A DNA stretch of 64,000 bases, from positions 62,001-126,000 of the forward strand of contig JAFDWH010000026.1 in NCBI GenBank assembly GCA_018268595.1. Reading direction: 5' to 3'. Shown here in pieces: positions 50,570-58,475 of the stretch (its first letter is position 1; each line of letters begins with the position of its first letter). Source of the DNA: Actinomycetota bacterium (GTDB lineage: Bacteria > Actinomycetota > Thermoleophilia > Solirubrobacterales > Solirubrobacteraceae). Under the pieces are notes generated by a model. That model was not told the DNA's origin and ran no database searches. It saw only the letters and a program-made list of their open reading frames with translations. The position numbers and the translations under genes were made by a program.

Positions 50570-51186
50570 GCGGGAAGCCGACCTGGATCGCGGTCGTCGC
50601 GGGCCTCGCGATCCTCGCGTACATCACCTACAACACGCTCTCGACGCCGGCGACCGGCTCGCGCGGCCTGCCCGCCGGCGCGCAGCTGCCGCCGTTCGCC
50701 GCCCCGCTCGTCACGAGCGATCTGCAGGGCGACGCGAACGTCGCCCGCCACGCCCACCAGGGCGCCGCCGGCGCCGAGCCGGCGTGCACGGTCACCGACC
50801 CGCGCGCGCTCAACGTCTGCACGCTCGCGCGCAGAGGGCCCGTCGTGCTGGCCTTCTTCACCGACGGCGCCGAGCGCTGCACCGCCGCGCTCGACGTGAT
50901 GGCGCTGATCGCGCCCCGCCACCCGCACGTCGGCTTCGCGGCCGTCGCGATCAAGGGCGACCGCGGCGACACGCGCAGGACCGTGCGCGACCACGGCTGG
51001 AAGTTCCCCGTCGCGGAGGACCGTGATGGCGCCGTCGCGAACGTCTACGGCGTCGCGATCTGCCCGACCGTCGTGCTCGCCTACCGCGGCGGCACGGTGA
51101 TGCGCACCGCGCTCGGCAGCGACGAGACGACGCCGGCCGCGCTCGAGCGCGCCGTCGTGCGGCTGGAGCGGGGGAGACCGGCGTGA
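50566..51186 (+). CDS. Membrane-anchored thioredoxin-fold protein without a CxxC pair
   Basis: 206 aa. N-terminal anchor TWIAVVAGLAILAYITY, then a TlpA/peroxiredoxin-like domain: RRGPVVLAFFTDGAERCTAALDVM, VGFAAVAIKGDRGDTRRTV, and the cis-proline loop VAICPTVVLAYRGG. The active-site region keeps one Cys (ERC) where thioredoxins have CxxC; other cysteines (EPACTV, LNVCTL) precede the domain. It may be a peroxiredoxin-like or non-catalytic partner, perhaps tending the cysteines of the MCE proteins (inference). The GTG 50566 start overlaps the MMPL stop. Confidence 0.75.
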   Translation: MSGKPTWIAVVAGLAILAYITYNTLSTPATGSRGLPAGAQLPPFAAPLVTSDLQGDANVARHAHQGAAGAEPACTVTDPRALNVCTLARRGPVVLAFFTDGAERCTAALDVMALIAPRHPHVGFAAVAIKGDRGDTRRTVRDHGWKFPVAEDRDGAVANVYGVAICPTVVLAYRGGTVMRTALGSDETTPAALERAVVRLERGRPA

Positions 51187-51848
51187 GTGCACCGCCCGAG
51201 CGCGAGTCCGAGCCGCGCGACGGGCACGTCGCCGAGGAGCTGCGCGCCGAGCTGCCCGGCCTCGGCGTCGTCTCGCTGCGGCTGCCGGCGCCGCGGACGC
51301 AGCGCAGCCCGAAGGGCGTGCAGGAGCACCTCGACGTGCTGTCGACGCGCTTCCGCGGCGCTGACGCGCTCGCGCTGCGCCAGCGCCCGGTGCCGCACGC
51401 CTACCGCGTCGCCTTCCGTCACGTCGGGCTCGACCCCGACGCGACGCGCACGCCGATCGAGGCGGCGGCGGTCGAGCGGCTGGTGCAGGGCGGCTTCCGC
51501 TCGCGCGGGCTGCTCGACGACGCGCTCACGATCGCGCTGATGGAGACGGGCGTGCCGCTGTGGGCGCTCGACGCCGACGCCGTCCACGGCGACCTGTGGC
51601 TGCGCCTCGCGCGCCACGGCGAGCAGCTCGGGGGCGAGCCGGAGGGGATGCCCCTGCCGGATGGCCAGATCGTCGTAGCCGACGCGCACGCGCCGCTCGC
51701 GCCGCTGTTCGGCGACCCCGCCGCCAGCCGCGCCGCCCGCAAGGGCACGCGCAACCTCCTGCTGTTCGCGCTGCGCGTCGACGGCGTCCCGCTCATGCAC
51801 GTCGAGGAGGCGCTGTGGCAGTGCGTCGGCGTGCTGGACGGGGCCTAG
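51183..51848 (+). CDS. B3/4-domain protein
   Basis: 221 aa matching the B3/4 domain of phenylalanyl-tRNA synthetase beta chains, found alone in many bacteria: RPVPHAYRVAFRHVGLDPDATRTPIEAAAVERL, then LLDDALTIALMETGVPLWALDADAV and EGMPLPDGQIVVAD. Stand-alone members may edit or bind aminoacyl-tRNA, or may have moved to other work. It overlaps the previous gene by GTGA and is the last gene of the mce operon; the connection to lipid transport is unclear and may be simple co-transcription. Confidence 0.8.
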   Translation: MSAPPERESEPRDGHVAEELRAELPGLGVVSLRLPAPRTQRSPKGVQEHLDVLSTRFRGADALALRQRPVPHAYRVAFRHVGLDPDATRTPIEAAAVERLVQGGFRSRGLLDDALTIALMETGVPLWALDADAVHGDLWLRLARHGEQLGGEPEGMPLPDGQIVVADAHAPLAPLFGDPAASRAARKGTRNLLLFALRVDGVPLMHVEEALWQCVGVLDGA

Positions 51849-51878
51849 GACCTGTTCGACGCCGCGTCGAGTCTGTCC

Positions 51879-51895
51879 GGCGGCGGGTTGCCGCC
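51879..51895 (+). terminator. Hairpin after the mce operon
   Basis: GGCGGC (51879-51884) - GGGTT - GCCGCC (51890-51895), 30 bases past the B3/4 stop. Short but perfect and GC-only. It is the likeliest end of the operon transcript. The remaining sequence to 52013 shows no gene. Confidence 0.45.
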
Positions 51896-52013
51896 ACGGT
51901 TCTCCGGAATGAAGACCCAGGTCGGAAGGCCGGGAATCTCATCCGACGGCATTCTCGGAGGAGCCGGCTGTGGCTCAGGTGTTCTCTTTCCGCGCATCTT
52001 CAGCATCGAATCC

Positions 52014-52517
52014 TCACAGGAACGCCAAGGCCCAACCCCAACATACGATCTGCATCACCAAGGCGACCGCGCTGATCGCTACACCGCCAGCGAGCCAGTC
52101 GACCCGACGGCCGTTCTGCGTACGCGTATCGCGCAATCCGAATGCGAGCAGGAGATGGAGTGGCTCAGGATCGGCCACGTCTTGGAGCGCGTCGTACAGG
52201 CGTCGTGCATCGGCGGCGAACTGCATTCTGTGCGGGTAGAGCACGAACAGGCCACTGAGCACGGTGACACCAAGCGCGATCCCGGCAAGGACGATCGGCA
52301 GGCTCGTGCCGTCGTGACCGAGTGCCGCTGAGCCGAAGAACGACGCGGTCAGCGCGGCTGCTCCGAGCAGCGTGCCCATACGCTGTCGCAGCTCGTTGAC
52401 CTGGCGCTCCTGCTGCTCGAGCGCCTTCTGCGCCTGCTCGTACGTCAGCTCTGCGAGGGTGGAAGGGGGCACGCCGCAGAGGCTGACAAACGGCTGGGCC
52501 TCCCGTCTACACAACAT
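52014..52517 (-). CDS. Two-helix membrane protein with coiled coil, unknown function
   Basis: 167 aa. After an N-terminal coiled coil (LTYEQAQKALEQQERQVNELRQRM) come two membrane helices (LLGAAALTASFFGSAAL and LPIVLAGIALGVTVLSGLFVLYP), a soluble part (FAADARRLYDALQDVADPEPLHLLLAFGL) and a final hydrophobic helix (GGVAISAVALVMQIVCWGWAL). The layout resembles small SLATT-like membrane proteins, without certainty. I start at ATG 52517; a longer in-frame form is arginine-rich and has the divergent gene's promoter inside it. Confidence 0.6.
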   Translation of the reverse strand: MLCRREAQPFVSLCGVPPSTLAELTYEQAQKALEQQERQVNELRQRMGTLLGAAALTASFFGSAALGHDGTSLPIVLAGIALGVTVLSGLFVLYPHRMQFAADARRLYDALQDVADPEPLHLLLAFGLRDTRTQNGRRVDWLAGGVAISAVALVMQIVCWGWALAFL

Positions 52518-52558
52518 GCATGTCAACCCCGTGCGGCGGGGGTAAACTCGGTAGACCG

Positions 52559-53047
52559 ATGGTCGTGATTGCGGATCGTCAGGCGGCACCGTGTCTCGGC
52601 GGGGAGACCGACGAGGCCCCCGCACGGCGCGCGCTGCGCGCGCAGATCGCGCGGCTCGAGCACGAACTGGCGTCGCTGACGGCGGAGGTCAAGCCGCGCG
52701 ACGGCGTCTCGTGGCCGATCGGCGGCGAGAACGGCCCGCGCCTGCTCGGCATCGGCGCGCTGGAGCGCGTGCGCGACGACCTCGCCGAGCGCCTGCACGA
52801 GGTGCGCGAGACGCTCGCCGCGCGCGCCGCGCGCGAGGCCGAGAAGCGCGCGCTGCTGGAGCGGATGCTGCGCGACCCGGCCCGTCACCGCTTCGTCCGC
52901 ATCAGCGCCGCCGACGTCGGCGAGCCCGGCTGCGGCGTGTGGCATGTGCGACCGCGCCTCGGGCTGATCGGCATGCTGATGGGCTGGTGGCAGGTCAAGC
53001 TCTCCTCCGGATGTCCGCTACCCCGGCCGGCCGCCGGGCCGGCGTGA
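52559..53047 (+). CDS. Conserved hypothetical protein with coiled coil
   Basis: 162 aa. A long helical segment (RRALRAQIARLEHELASLTAEV, DDLAERLHEVRETLAARAAREAEKRALLERML) is followed by a conserved-looking tail: HRFVRISAADVGEPGCGVWHVRPRLGLIGMLMGWWQVKLSSGCPL. The tail resembles proteins seen in Solirubrobacterales; function unknown. A TAAACT box at 52542-52547 lies 12 bp before ATG 52559, so the message may be nearly leaderless; no ribosome site is evident. Divergent from the two-helix membrane protein. Confidence 0.65.
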   Translation: MVVIADRQAAPCLGGETDEAPARRALRAQIARLEHELASLTAEVKPRDGVSWPIGGENGPRLLGIGALERVRDDLAERLHEVRETLAARAAREAEKRALLERMLRDPARHRFVRISAADVGEPGCGVWHVRPRLGLIGMLMGWWQVKLSSGCPLPRPAAGPA

Positions 53048-53067
53048 GCTGAGGACGAAGCCAGCCG

Positions 53068-53577
53068 ATGGGCCGCCGCAGTCGCCAGCGCGCGAGCGCG
53101 CCGCAACGCGAGCACGCGCCCGCGGCGTCGCCGGCACCGCCCGCCGCCCCGCCGCCGCCCGCCCGGCCCGCGCCGCCGGCACCGCCCACCACGGCCGCCC
53201 GCCGCAGCCGACGCGCGGCCGCCCCCGCGCCGCCGTGGGGCAGCTTCCCGCTCATCGAGCTGTGCGCGCTCGCGGCGATCGTGATCGGCGTGTGGGGGAT
53301 CCTCGCCCACGACGGCGTGCTGCTGACCGGCGCCGCCTTCCTCGGCTCGGTCGCCGGGCTGGAGGTCGCGCTGCGCGAGCACCTCGGCGGCTACCGCTCG
53401 CACACGCTCGTGCTGACCGGCGCGCTCACCGTCGCGACGCTCGCGCTGCTGCTGCTCGCCGGCGTCGCGCGCGCGACCGTGCTGATCGTCGCGCCGGCGA
53501 TGCTGGTGGCCGGCTTCGTCGGCTTCCGCCAGCTCTTCAAGCGCCGCTCGGGCGGCGTCGGCATGCGCGTCCGTTAG
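53068..53577 (+). CDS. Small membrane protein with Pro/Ala-rich N terminus
   Basis: 169 aa. Residues 1-55 are Arg-, Ala- and Pro-rich (APPAAPPPPARPAPPAPP) and probably disordered in the cytoplasm. Four hydrophobic helices follow: LIELCALAAIVIGVWGILA, GVLLTGAAFLGSVAGLEVAL, TLVLTGALTVATLALLLLAG and ATVLIVAPAMLVAGFVGF. No enzymatic motif. It lies 20 bp after the coiled-coil gene on the same strand, so an operon is likely. Not recognised. Confidence 0.6.
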   Translation: MGRRSRQRASAPQREHAPAASPAPPAAPPPPARPAPPAPPTTAARRSRRAAAPAPPWGSFPLIELCALAAIVIGVWGILAHDGVLLTGAAFLGSVAGLEVALREHLGGYRSHTLVLTGALTVATLALLLLAGVARATVLIVAPAMLVAGFVGFRQLFKRRSGGVGMRVR

Positions 53578-53588
53578 CCTCCCGGCCG

Positions 53589-54032
53589 ATGTCAGCGGAC
53601 TCCTCGCCGGGCGCGCCGCGCCGCATGCGCCTCACCGGCCTTCACCACGTCACGGCGATCTGCCGCGACCTCGACGCGACGACCGCCTTCTACCGTGACA
53701 CGCTCGGCCTCGCGCTCGTCAGCGAGGGCGTCAACGACGACGACCCCGGCACGCGTCACTTCTGGTTCGGCGACGCAGAGGGAACCCCCGGCACGCTCGT
53801 CACCTTCCTCGAGTACCCGCAGATCGAGGAGGGGGTGACGGGCGCCGGATCGATCCATCACCTCGCCTTCACCGTCGACTCGGCGGAGGAGCAGGTCGCG
53901 TGGCGCGACTACCTGCGCGAGCGAGGGGTCGAGTGCAGCGAGGTGCTCGACCGCGGCGCGTTCCGCTCGCTGTACGTGCGCGATCCCGACGGGCACATCG
54001 TCGAGATCGCCACGCGCGGGCCGGGCTTCTGA
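53589..54032 (+). CDS. VOC-superfamily (glyoxalase/ring-cleavage dioxygenase-like) protein
   Basis: 147 aa, one VOC module pair: LTGLHHVTAICRDLDATTAFYRDTLGLALV (metal-binding His in HHVT), then SIHHLAFTVDSAEEQVAWRDYLRERGVE (second His) and the end SLYVRDPDGHIVEIAT (metal-binding Glu). The H..H..E set of a divalent-metal site is intact. The match is closest to extradiol-dioxygenase-like members such as the linear-substrate LinE/MhqO type, but the substrate cannot be told. The start ATG 53589 has no clear ribosome site. Confidence 0.8.
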   Translation: MSADSSPGAPRRMRLTGLHHVTAICRDLDATTAFYRDTLGLALVSEGVNDDDPGTRHFWFGDAEGTPGTLVTFLEYPQIEEGVTGAGSIHHLAFTVDSAEEQVAWRDYLRERGVECSEVLDRGAFRSLYVRDPDGHIVEIATRGPGF

Positions 54033-54056
54033 GCCCGCCCCGCGCGTGGCGCCCGC

Positions 54057-54446
54057 TCAGACGGTGACGAGCTCCCGCACGACGCCGCCGGTCATGACCG
54101 GCTCGCAGTCACGCTCGATGCTCGCGTGCGCGTCCAGCTGCGCAGCGAGCGCGTGACGTTGACGCTCGGTGAGCGACCCGACCGTCTTCGTCTCGGAGAT
54201 GCGGAACATCGCGAGGAACTTGCGGCAGCGCGTCCCGCCCCACCGGTGCTGGCTCATCAGCACGTCACCGATCGCCATGCTGGAGGTCTCCCACGGTGAG
54301 GTGAGGATCACCTCCGCGGCCGTCACCTCACCGTCGGCGATGCGGCGCTTCAGGTCCGCGCGGGCGAGGCGCACGCGGTTGGCACGTTGAAGGGCCTGCA
54401 GGTGCTGGGGCCCGGGGGACGTCGTCGGCAACGTGTCCGTCTGCAC
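54057..54446 (-). CDS. Actinobacterial integration host factor (mIHF-like)
   Basis: 129 aa. The central part (LQRANRVRLARADLKRRIADGEVTAAEVI, then SMAIGDVLMSQHRWGGTRCRKFLAMFRI, TVGSLTERQRHALAAQL) matches mIHF: a basic N-terminal helix followed by the helix-two-turn-helix that bends DNA. mIHF is an actinobacterial nucleoid protein. Compared with the usual 105-aa form there are about 10 extra residues at the start and a 20-residue tail. The start is GTG 54446, with GGAGG ten bases upstream. It converges with the VOC gene. Confidence 0.75.
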   Translation of the reverse strand: MQTDTLPTTSPGPQHLQALQRANRVRLARADLKRRIADGEVTAAEVILTSPWETSSMAIGDVLMSQHRWGGTRCRKFLAMFRISETKTVGSLTERQRHALAAQLDAHASIERDCEPVMTGGVVRELVTV

Positions 54447-54691
54447 TCTTCTCTTGCCTCCGTACGTAGGCCGTGGATCAGCGTGCCGAGCGGGGGTGCT
54501 CGGCCGCCGAGGGGGGATGCCGTCGCGCGCGATCTCGGTCCCAACTCCCTGGCTCGGCTGGCGGTGCCGTGTGCCTGAGACGAGTCGACCCGGCGGCAGT
54601 GGAGAAGCTATGCGAGCGGGTGGCTCCGGGTCAATCCCGAACCGTCCGGGACATACGCTAGGAGCGGCCTTTTCGTGCTGCCACCTGATGC

Positions 54692-54709
54692 CGGTGCGTC
54701 AAGGCACCG
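54692..54709 (-). terminator. Hairpin after the serine palmitoyltransferase-like gene
   Basis: CGGTGC (54692-54697) - GTCAAG - GCACCG (54704-54709), directly beyond the stop of the leftward gene. The downstream sequence on that strand continues to an AAAA run, not a T tract. The rest of the 54447-54691 gap is promoter-sized and shows no gene. Confidence 0.45.
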
Positions 54710-54710
54710 A

Positions 54711-55973
54711 TCAGGCGGCTGACGGCAGCGGCCCGTGCTCGTCCTCGAACGCGCGCTTGACGCTCGCGAACGCCGCGAGCGCCTCGTCGAGCACCTCGCG
54801 CGAGTGCGTCGCCATCACGCTCGTGCGCAGCAGCGCGCCGCCCGGCGGCACGGCGGGGTGGAGCGCGACGTTGACGTACACGCCCGCCTCGTAGAGCGCC
54901 TTCCACAGCAGCGCCGCCTTCCAGTCGTCGGCGACCAGCACCGGCACGATCGGCGTCGCGACGCGCGTCCCGTCCGGCAGCGCGACCGGGTCGACGACGT
55001 GGAAGCCGAGCGCGCGCAGCCCCTCGTTGAGGTAGCGGCCGTTGTCGAGCACGCGCGCGAACAGCTCGCGCCCCTCGTCCGAGCGGCAGATGCGCGTCGC
55101 GGCGAGCGCGGCGCCGACGGCGGCCGGGACGCCCGAGGCGGTGAACAGGAACGGCCGCGACTGGATCCGCAGGAAGTCGATCACGTCGGCCGGGCCGGCG
55201 ATCACGCCGCCGCACGAGGCGAGCGACTTCGAGAACGTCGCCATCCGCAGGTCGACGCGCTCCTCGACGCCGAGCAGCTCGCTCGCGCCTGCGCCGCGCT
55301 CGCCCAGCACGCCGAGCCCGTGCGCCTCGTCGACCATCAGCCGCGCGCCGAAGCGCCCGCACAGGTCCGCGATCTCCGGCAGCGGCGCGACGTCGCCCTC
55401 CATCGAGAAGACGCCGTCGACGACGACGAGGATGCCGCCGCCGTCGGCCTCCGCCTGCGCGAGCCGCTTCTCCAGCAGGTCGAGCCGGTTGTGGCGGAAG
55501 GCGCGCAGCTTCGCGCGCGACAGCAGCACGCCGTCGAGGATCGAGGCGTGGTCGCCCGAGTCCACCACGACGGTGTCCGCCGGCCCGAGGATCGTGCCGA
55601 TCGCGCCGAGGTTCGCCTGGTGGCCGGTCGAGAACACCAAAGCGTCCTCCGTCTCCATCCAGCCGGCCAGCTCCGCCTCCAGCTCCAGATGCAGGTCGAG
55701 CGTGCCGTTCAGCAGGCGCGAGCCGGTCACGCCGGTGCCGTAGCGGCGGATCGCGTCGTGCGCCGCCTCGATCACGCGCGGGTCCGCCGTCAGCCCCAGG
55801 TAGTTGTTGGAGCCGAGCATGATCCGGCGCTCGCCCTCCATCTCCACGACGGGCGCCGCGGCCGACTCGAGGCGCCGGAAATAGGGCACCGCGTCGATCT
55901 CGCGGGCGGCCTGAAGCTGGGCGACCCGCTCGTGCGTGCGGGCCTTGCTGAAGACGTCGATGGTGGTGGGCAT
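54711..55973 (-). CDS. Alpha-oxoamine synthase, serine palmitoyltransferase-like
   Basis: 420-aa PLP enzyme of the family that joins an amino acid to an acyl thioester with loss of CO2. Family marks: LGSNNYLGLTADPRVIEAA, YGTGVTGSRLLNGTLDLH, DHASILDGVLLS, VVVDGVFSMEGDVAPLPEI, MVDEAHGLGVLG and the PLP lysine in ATFSKSLASCGG (near 246). FSKSLAS and the N-terminal VPYFRRLES resemble bacterial serine palmitoyltransferases more than BioF or KBL (TLGKA..). It is divergent from an acyltransferase-like gene, with only 17 bp between start codons. The product could be 3-ketosphinganine or another alpha-oxoamine. Confidence 0.75.
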   Translation of the reverse strand: MPTTIDVFSKARTHERVAQLQAAREIDAVPYFRRLESAAAPVVEMEGERRIMLGSNNYLGLTADPRVIEAAHDAIRRYGTGVTGSRLLNGTLDLHLELEAELAGWMETEDALVFSTGHQANLGAIGTILGPADTVVVDSGDHASILDGVLLSRAKLRAFRHNRLDLLEKRLAQAEADGGGILVVVDGVFSMEGDVAPLPEIADLCGRFGARLMVDEAHGLGVLGERGAGASELLGVEERVDLRMATFSKSLASCGGVIAGPADVIDFLRIQSRPFLFTASGVPAAVGAALAATRICRSDEGRELFARVLDNGRYLNEGLRALGFHVVDPVALPDGTRVATPIVPVLVADDWKAALLWKALYEAGVYVNVALHPAVPPGGALLRTSVMATHSREVLDEALAAFASVKRAFEDEHGPLPSAA

Positions 55974-55990
55974 ATACAGTCCGCCGCGAA

Positions 55991-57178
55991 ATGGGTCTCG
56001 ACGTCCGGCCTGTCGCGTCCAAGCGCGACCTCATGACCTTCATCAAGCTGCCGTGGCGGCTCTATCGTAACGAGCCGAACTGGGTGCCGCCGCTCATCTC
56101 CGAGCGCCGCCAGTTCCTCGACCGCCGCAAGAACCCGTGGTTCGAGCACGGCCAGGCGGAGTACTTCCTCGCCTGGCGCGACGGGCGCGCGGTCGGCCGC
56201 ATCACCGCGCAGGTCGACCGCATCTTCAACGAGTTCCAGGACAACACCTGGGGCCTGTTCGGCTTCTTCGAGTGCGAGGACGACCCCGAGGCCGCCGCCG
56301 CGCTGCTGAGCGCCGCCGAGACGTGGCTGCGCGCGCGCGGCCGCGACCGCATGGTCGGCCCGATGGACTTCACGATGAACGACGAGTGCGGCGTGCTGAT
56401 CGACGGCCATGAGCGCACGCCGATCATCCTCACGAACTGGACCCACCGCTACTACCCGCGGCTGCTCGAAGGCGTCGGGATGGTCAAGGCGATGGACACG
56501 CTCATGTGGGAGCTGAGAATCCAGGGCCGCGACAGAGTGCACCCGGCGATCTGGAGAATGGCCGACGCCGTCGAGACGAAGCACGGCATCACCGTGCGGC
56601 CGATGCGCAAGAAGGACATGCAGGGCGAGATCGACCGCTTCCTCGAGGTCTACAACGCGGCGTGGGAGAGAAACTGGGGCTTCTCGCCGCTGACCGAGGC
56701 GGAGGTGCGCCACTACGCCAAGACGCTCAAGCCGCTGCTCGACGAGCACTGGGCGTTCATCGCGGAGAAGGACGGCGAGACGGTCGGCGCGGCGCTCTCG
56801 CTGCCGGACTACAACCAGGTGCTCAAGCGCATGAACGGCCGCTTGCTGCCGTTCGGCTGGGCGAAGTTCCTCTGGCACCGCAGAAGGATCGACCGCGTGC
56901 GCGTGTTCGCGCTGGGCGTCAAGCGCGAGTGGCAGCACACCGGCGTCGCCGCGCGCTTCTACCAGCTGCACTTCGACTCGGCCGAGGCGACGCCGCAGAC
57001 GTACGGCGAGATGGGCTGGATCCTCGAGTCGAACAAGTCGATGAACCGGGCGATGGAGGGGATGGGCGGCACCGTCGTGCGCCGCTACCGCCTCTACGAG
57101 CGGCTGTTCGACGAGGCGCTGCCCGACGAAGCGGCCGAGTTCGAGGCCGTGCCCGTCGGCGCCGGCGCTCCCGTCTGA
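55991..57178 (+). CDS. GNAT-type acyltransferase-like protein, bacterial ceramide synthase candidate
   Basis: 395 aa with a duplicated GNAT-like layout. The N-terminal signature is VASKRDLMTFIKLPWRLYRNEPNWVPPLISERRQFLDRRKNPWFEHG in pieces, then FLAWRDGRAVGRITAQVD. The second half holds FLEVYNAAWERNWGFSPLTEAE and VRVFALGVKREWQHTGVAARFYQLHF, with the acetyl-CoA-type loop near R-E-W-Q-H-T-G-V-A. Proteins of this type occur next to serine palmitoyltransferase in sphingolipid-making bacteria, where a GNAT protein acts as ceramide synthase. I infer an N-acyltransferase acting on a long-chain amine; substrate unproven. Native-style AGA codons suggest long residence. Confidence 0.65.
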   Translation: MGLDVRPVASKRDLMTFIKLPWRLYRNEPNWVPPLISERRQFLDRRKNPWFEHGQAEYFLAWRDGRAVGRITAQVDRIFNEFQDNTWGLFGFFECEDDPEAAAALLSAAETWLRARGRDRMVGPMDFTMNDECGVLIDGHERTPIILTNWTHRYYPRLLEGVGMVKAMDTLMWELRIQGRDRVHPAIWRMADAVETKHGITVRPMRKKDMQGEIDRFLEVYNAAWERNWGFSPLTEAEVRHYAKTLKPLLDEHWAFIAEKDGETVGAALSLPDYNQVLKRMNGRLLPFGWAKFLWHRRRIDRVRVFALGVKREWQHTGVAARFYQLHFDSAEATPQTYGEMGWILESNKSMNRAMEGMGGTVVRRYRLYERLFDEALPDEAAEFEAVPVGAGAPV

Positions 57179-57203
57179 CCGCCGCCGCTGTCACCATGGC
57201 CCG

Positions 57204-57515
57204 ATGGATCCCGAGCCGGATCTCGTCGAGCCAGAGGAGACCGTCGACGGCGTGCCCGTGCTCGCCGCCGAGGTGCGCGCGCTCGAGCGCGCCGTGCCGC
57301 GGCGCAACCTGCCGGCCGTGCAGGCCGGCGCCGTCGCGGCGGCCGGCTTCGTCGCCGGCGCTGCGACGGTCGTCGCGATCAGCCGGCGCGTGAGCCGCCC
57401 CGCCGGCCGGCCGGTCAGGCGCCGCCGCAAGCGCGATCCCGGCCCGGAGGTGATGTCGGTGCTCGGCACGCGCTCGTTCCTGCTCGACGTGCACCTGCTC
57501 GGGCGCGGCGAGTGA
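57204..57515 (+). CDS. Small protein with one hydrophobic segment
   Basis: 103 aa. An acidic start (MDPEPDLVEPEETVDG), one hydrophobic stretch (VQAGAVAAAGFVAGAATVVAI), then a basic patch (RRVSRPAGRPVRRRRKR) and SVLGTRSFLLDVHLLGRGE. The basic patch after the helix predicts a cytoplasmic tail. It overlaps the AlkA-like gene by four bases. Not recognised; small proteins of this shape are common in Thermoleophilia. Confidence 0.6.
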   Translation: MDPEPDLVEPEETVDGVPVLAAEVRALERAVPRRNLPAVQAGAVAAAGFVAGAATVVAISRRVSRPAGRPVRRRRKRDPGPEVMSVLGTRSFLLDVHLLGRGE

Positions 57516-58468
57516 GCGCGCTGCGCGCCCGCCCGCGAGCGGCGGTCCCAGCGCCCGGCACGCGCGAGCTGCGCGTCGAGGTCAGACCGGCGTGGCCCTT
57601 CCGCCTCTCGCGCGCAAGCGGTCCCGACGGCGTGCTGCGCGTGCGCGGCGGCGTGGTGCATCGCCTGCTGCACCACGGCGAGGAGGGGACGCCGGTCGTC
57701 GTGCGCGTCGCGCAGACGGCGCGCGACCGCGTGCTGTTCGGCGCGGCCGCGGCGGAGCCGGAGGCCGCCGCGTGGGGGATCGAGCGGATGCGCTTCGCGC
57801 TCGGCGTCGACGACGACCTGCGCCCGTTCCACGACCGCTTCCGCGACGACCCGCTGATCGGGAGCGCGGTGCGCGCGAGGCCGGAGGTGCGGCTGCGGCG
57901 CCGGCCGCAGCCGTTCGAGGCGCTCGCGTGGGCGGTCACCGAGCAGCTGATCGAGTACGTGCGCGCGGCCGCGATCCAGCGGCGGATGGTGGCGCGGCTC
58001 GGCCGCCGCTGCGGGCGCACCGGCCTGCGCGACGCGCCGAGCGCCGCGGCCGTCGCCGCGCAGGCGCCGGCGCTGCTGGCGTCGTTCGACCTCGCGCCCA
58101 AGCGCGCGCTCGCGCTGCGGCGCTGCGCCGAGGAGGTCGCCTCGGGCCGCGTCGACCTGCACGCCGAGGACCCGGCCGCGCTGCAGGCCGGCTGGCGCCG
58201 CCTGCGCCGCATCCCCGAGATCGGCACGTGGACCTTGTCGATCCTCGCGCTGCTCGGCCAGGGCCGCTACGACGCGCTGCCGGCCGGCGACCTCGCGTAC
58301 GTGAAGCTCGTCGGCCGGCTGCGCAGCGGCGGCGACCCGCGCGAGCGCGCGAGCGAGGACGAGGTGCGCGCCTTCTTCGCGCCCTACGGCGAATGGGCCG
58401 GCCTCGCCGCCGCCTACGCGCTGCGCGCGACCGCGCCGGAGCTGCGCGCGGTCGCGGCGGCGGCGTAG
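57512..58468 (+). CDS. AlkA-type DNA-3-methyladenine glycosylase
   Basis: 318 aa. Removes alkylated bases from DNA. The helix-hairpin-helix plus Gly/Pro-Asp loop is clear: WRRLRRIPEIGTWTLSILALLGQGRYDALPAGDLAYVKLVGRL, where Asp in PAGDLAYVK (near 256) is the catalytic position. The glycosylase domain starts near PFEALAWAVTEQLIEYVRAAAIQRRM. The N-terminal third fits the AlkA beta domain. The start is GTG 57512, overlapping the previous stop. No Ada-type fusion. Confidence 0.85.
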   Translation: MSALRARPRAAVPAPGTRELRVEVRPAWPFRLSRASGPDGVLRVRGGVVHRLLHHGEEGTPVVVRVAQTARDRVLFGAAAAEPEAAAWGIERMRFALGVDDDLRPFHDRFRDDPLIGSAVRARPEVRLRRRPQPFEALAWAVTEQLIEYVRAAAIQRRMVARLGRRCGRTGLRDAPSAAAVAAQAPALLASFDLAPKRALALRRCAEEVASGRVDLHAEDPAALQAGWRRLRRIPEIGTWTLSILALLGQGRYDALPAGDLAYVKLVGRLRSGGDPRERASEDEVRAFFAPYGEWAGLAAAYALRATAPELRAVAAAA

Positions 58469-58475
58469 TGGCTCG

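Noticed and set aside
51888-52331. 147-codon forward frame overlapping the start of the two-helix membrane gene
   Set aside because: Antisense to a gene with clear membrane helices and coiled coil; composition unlike real proteins here.
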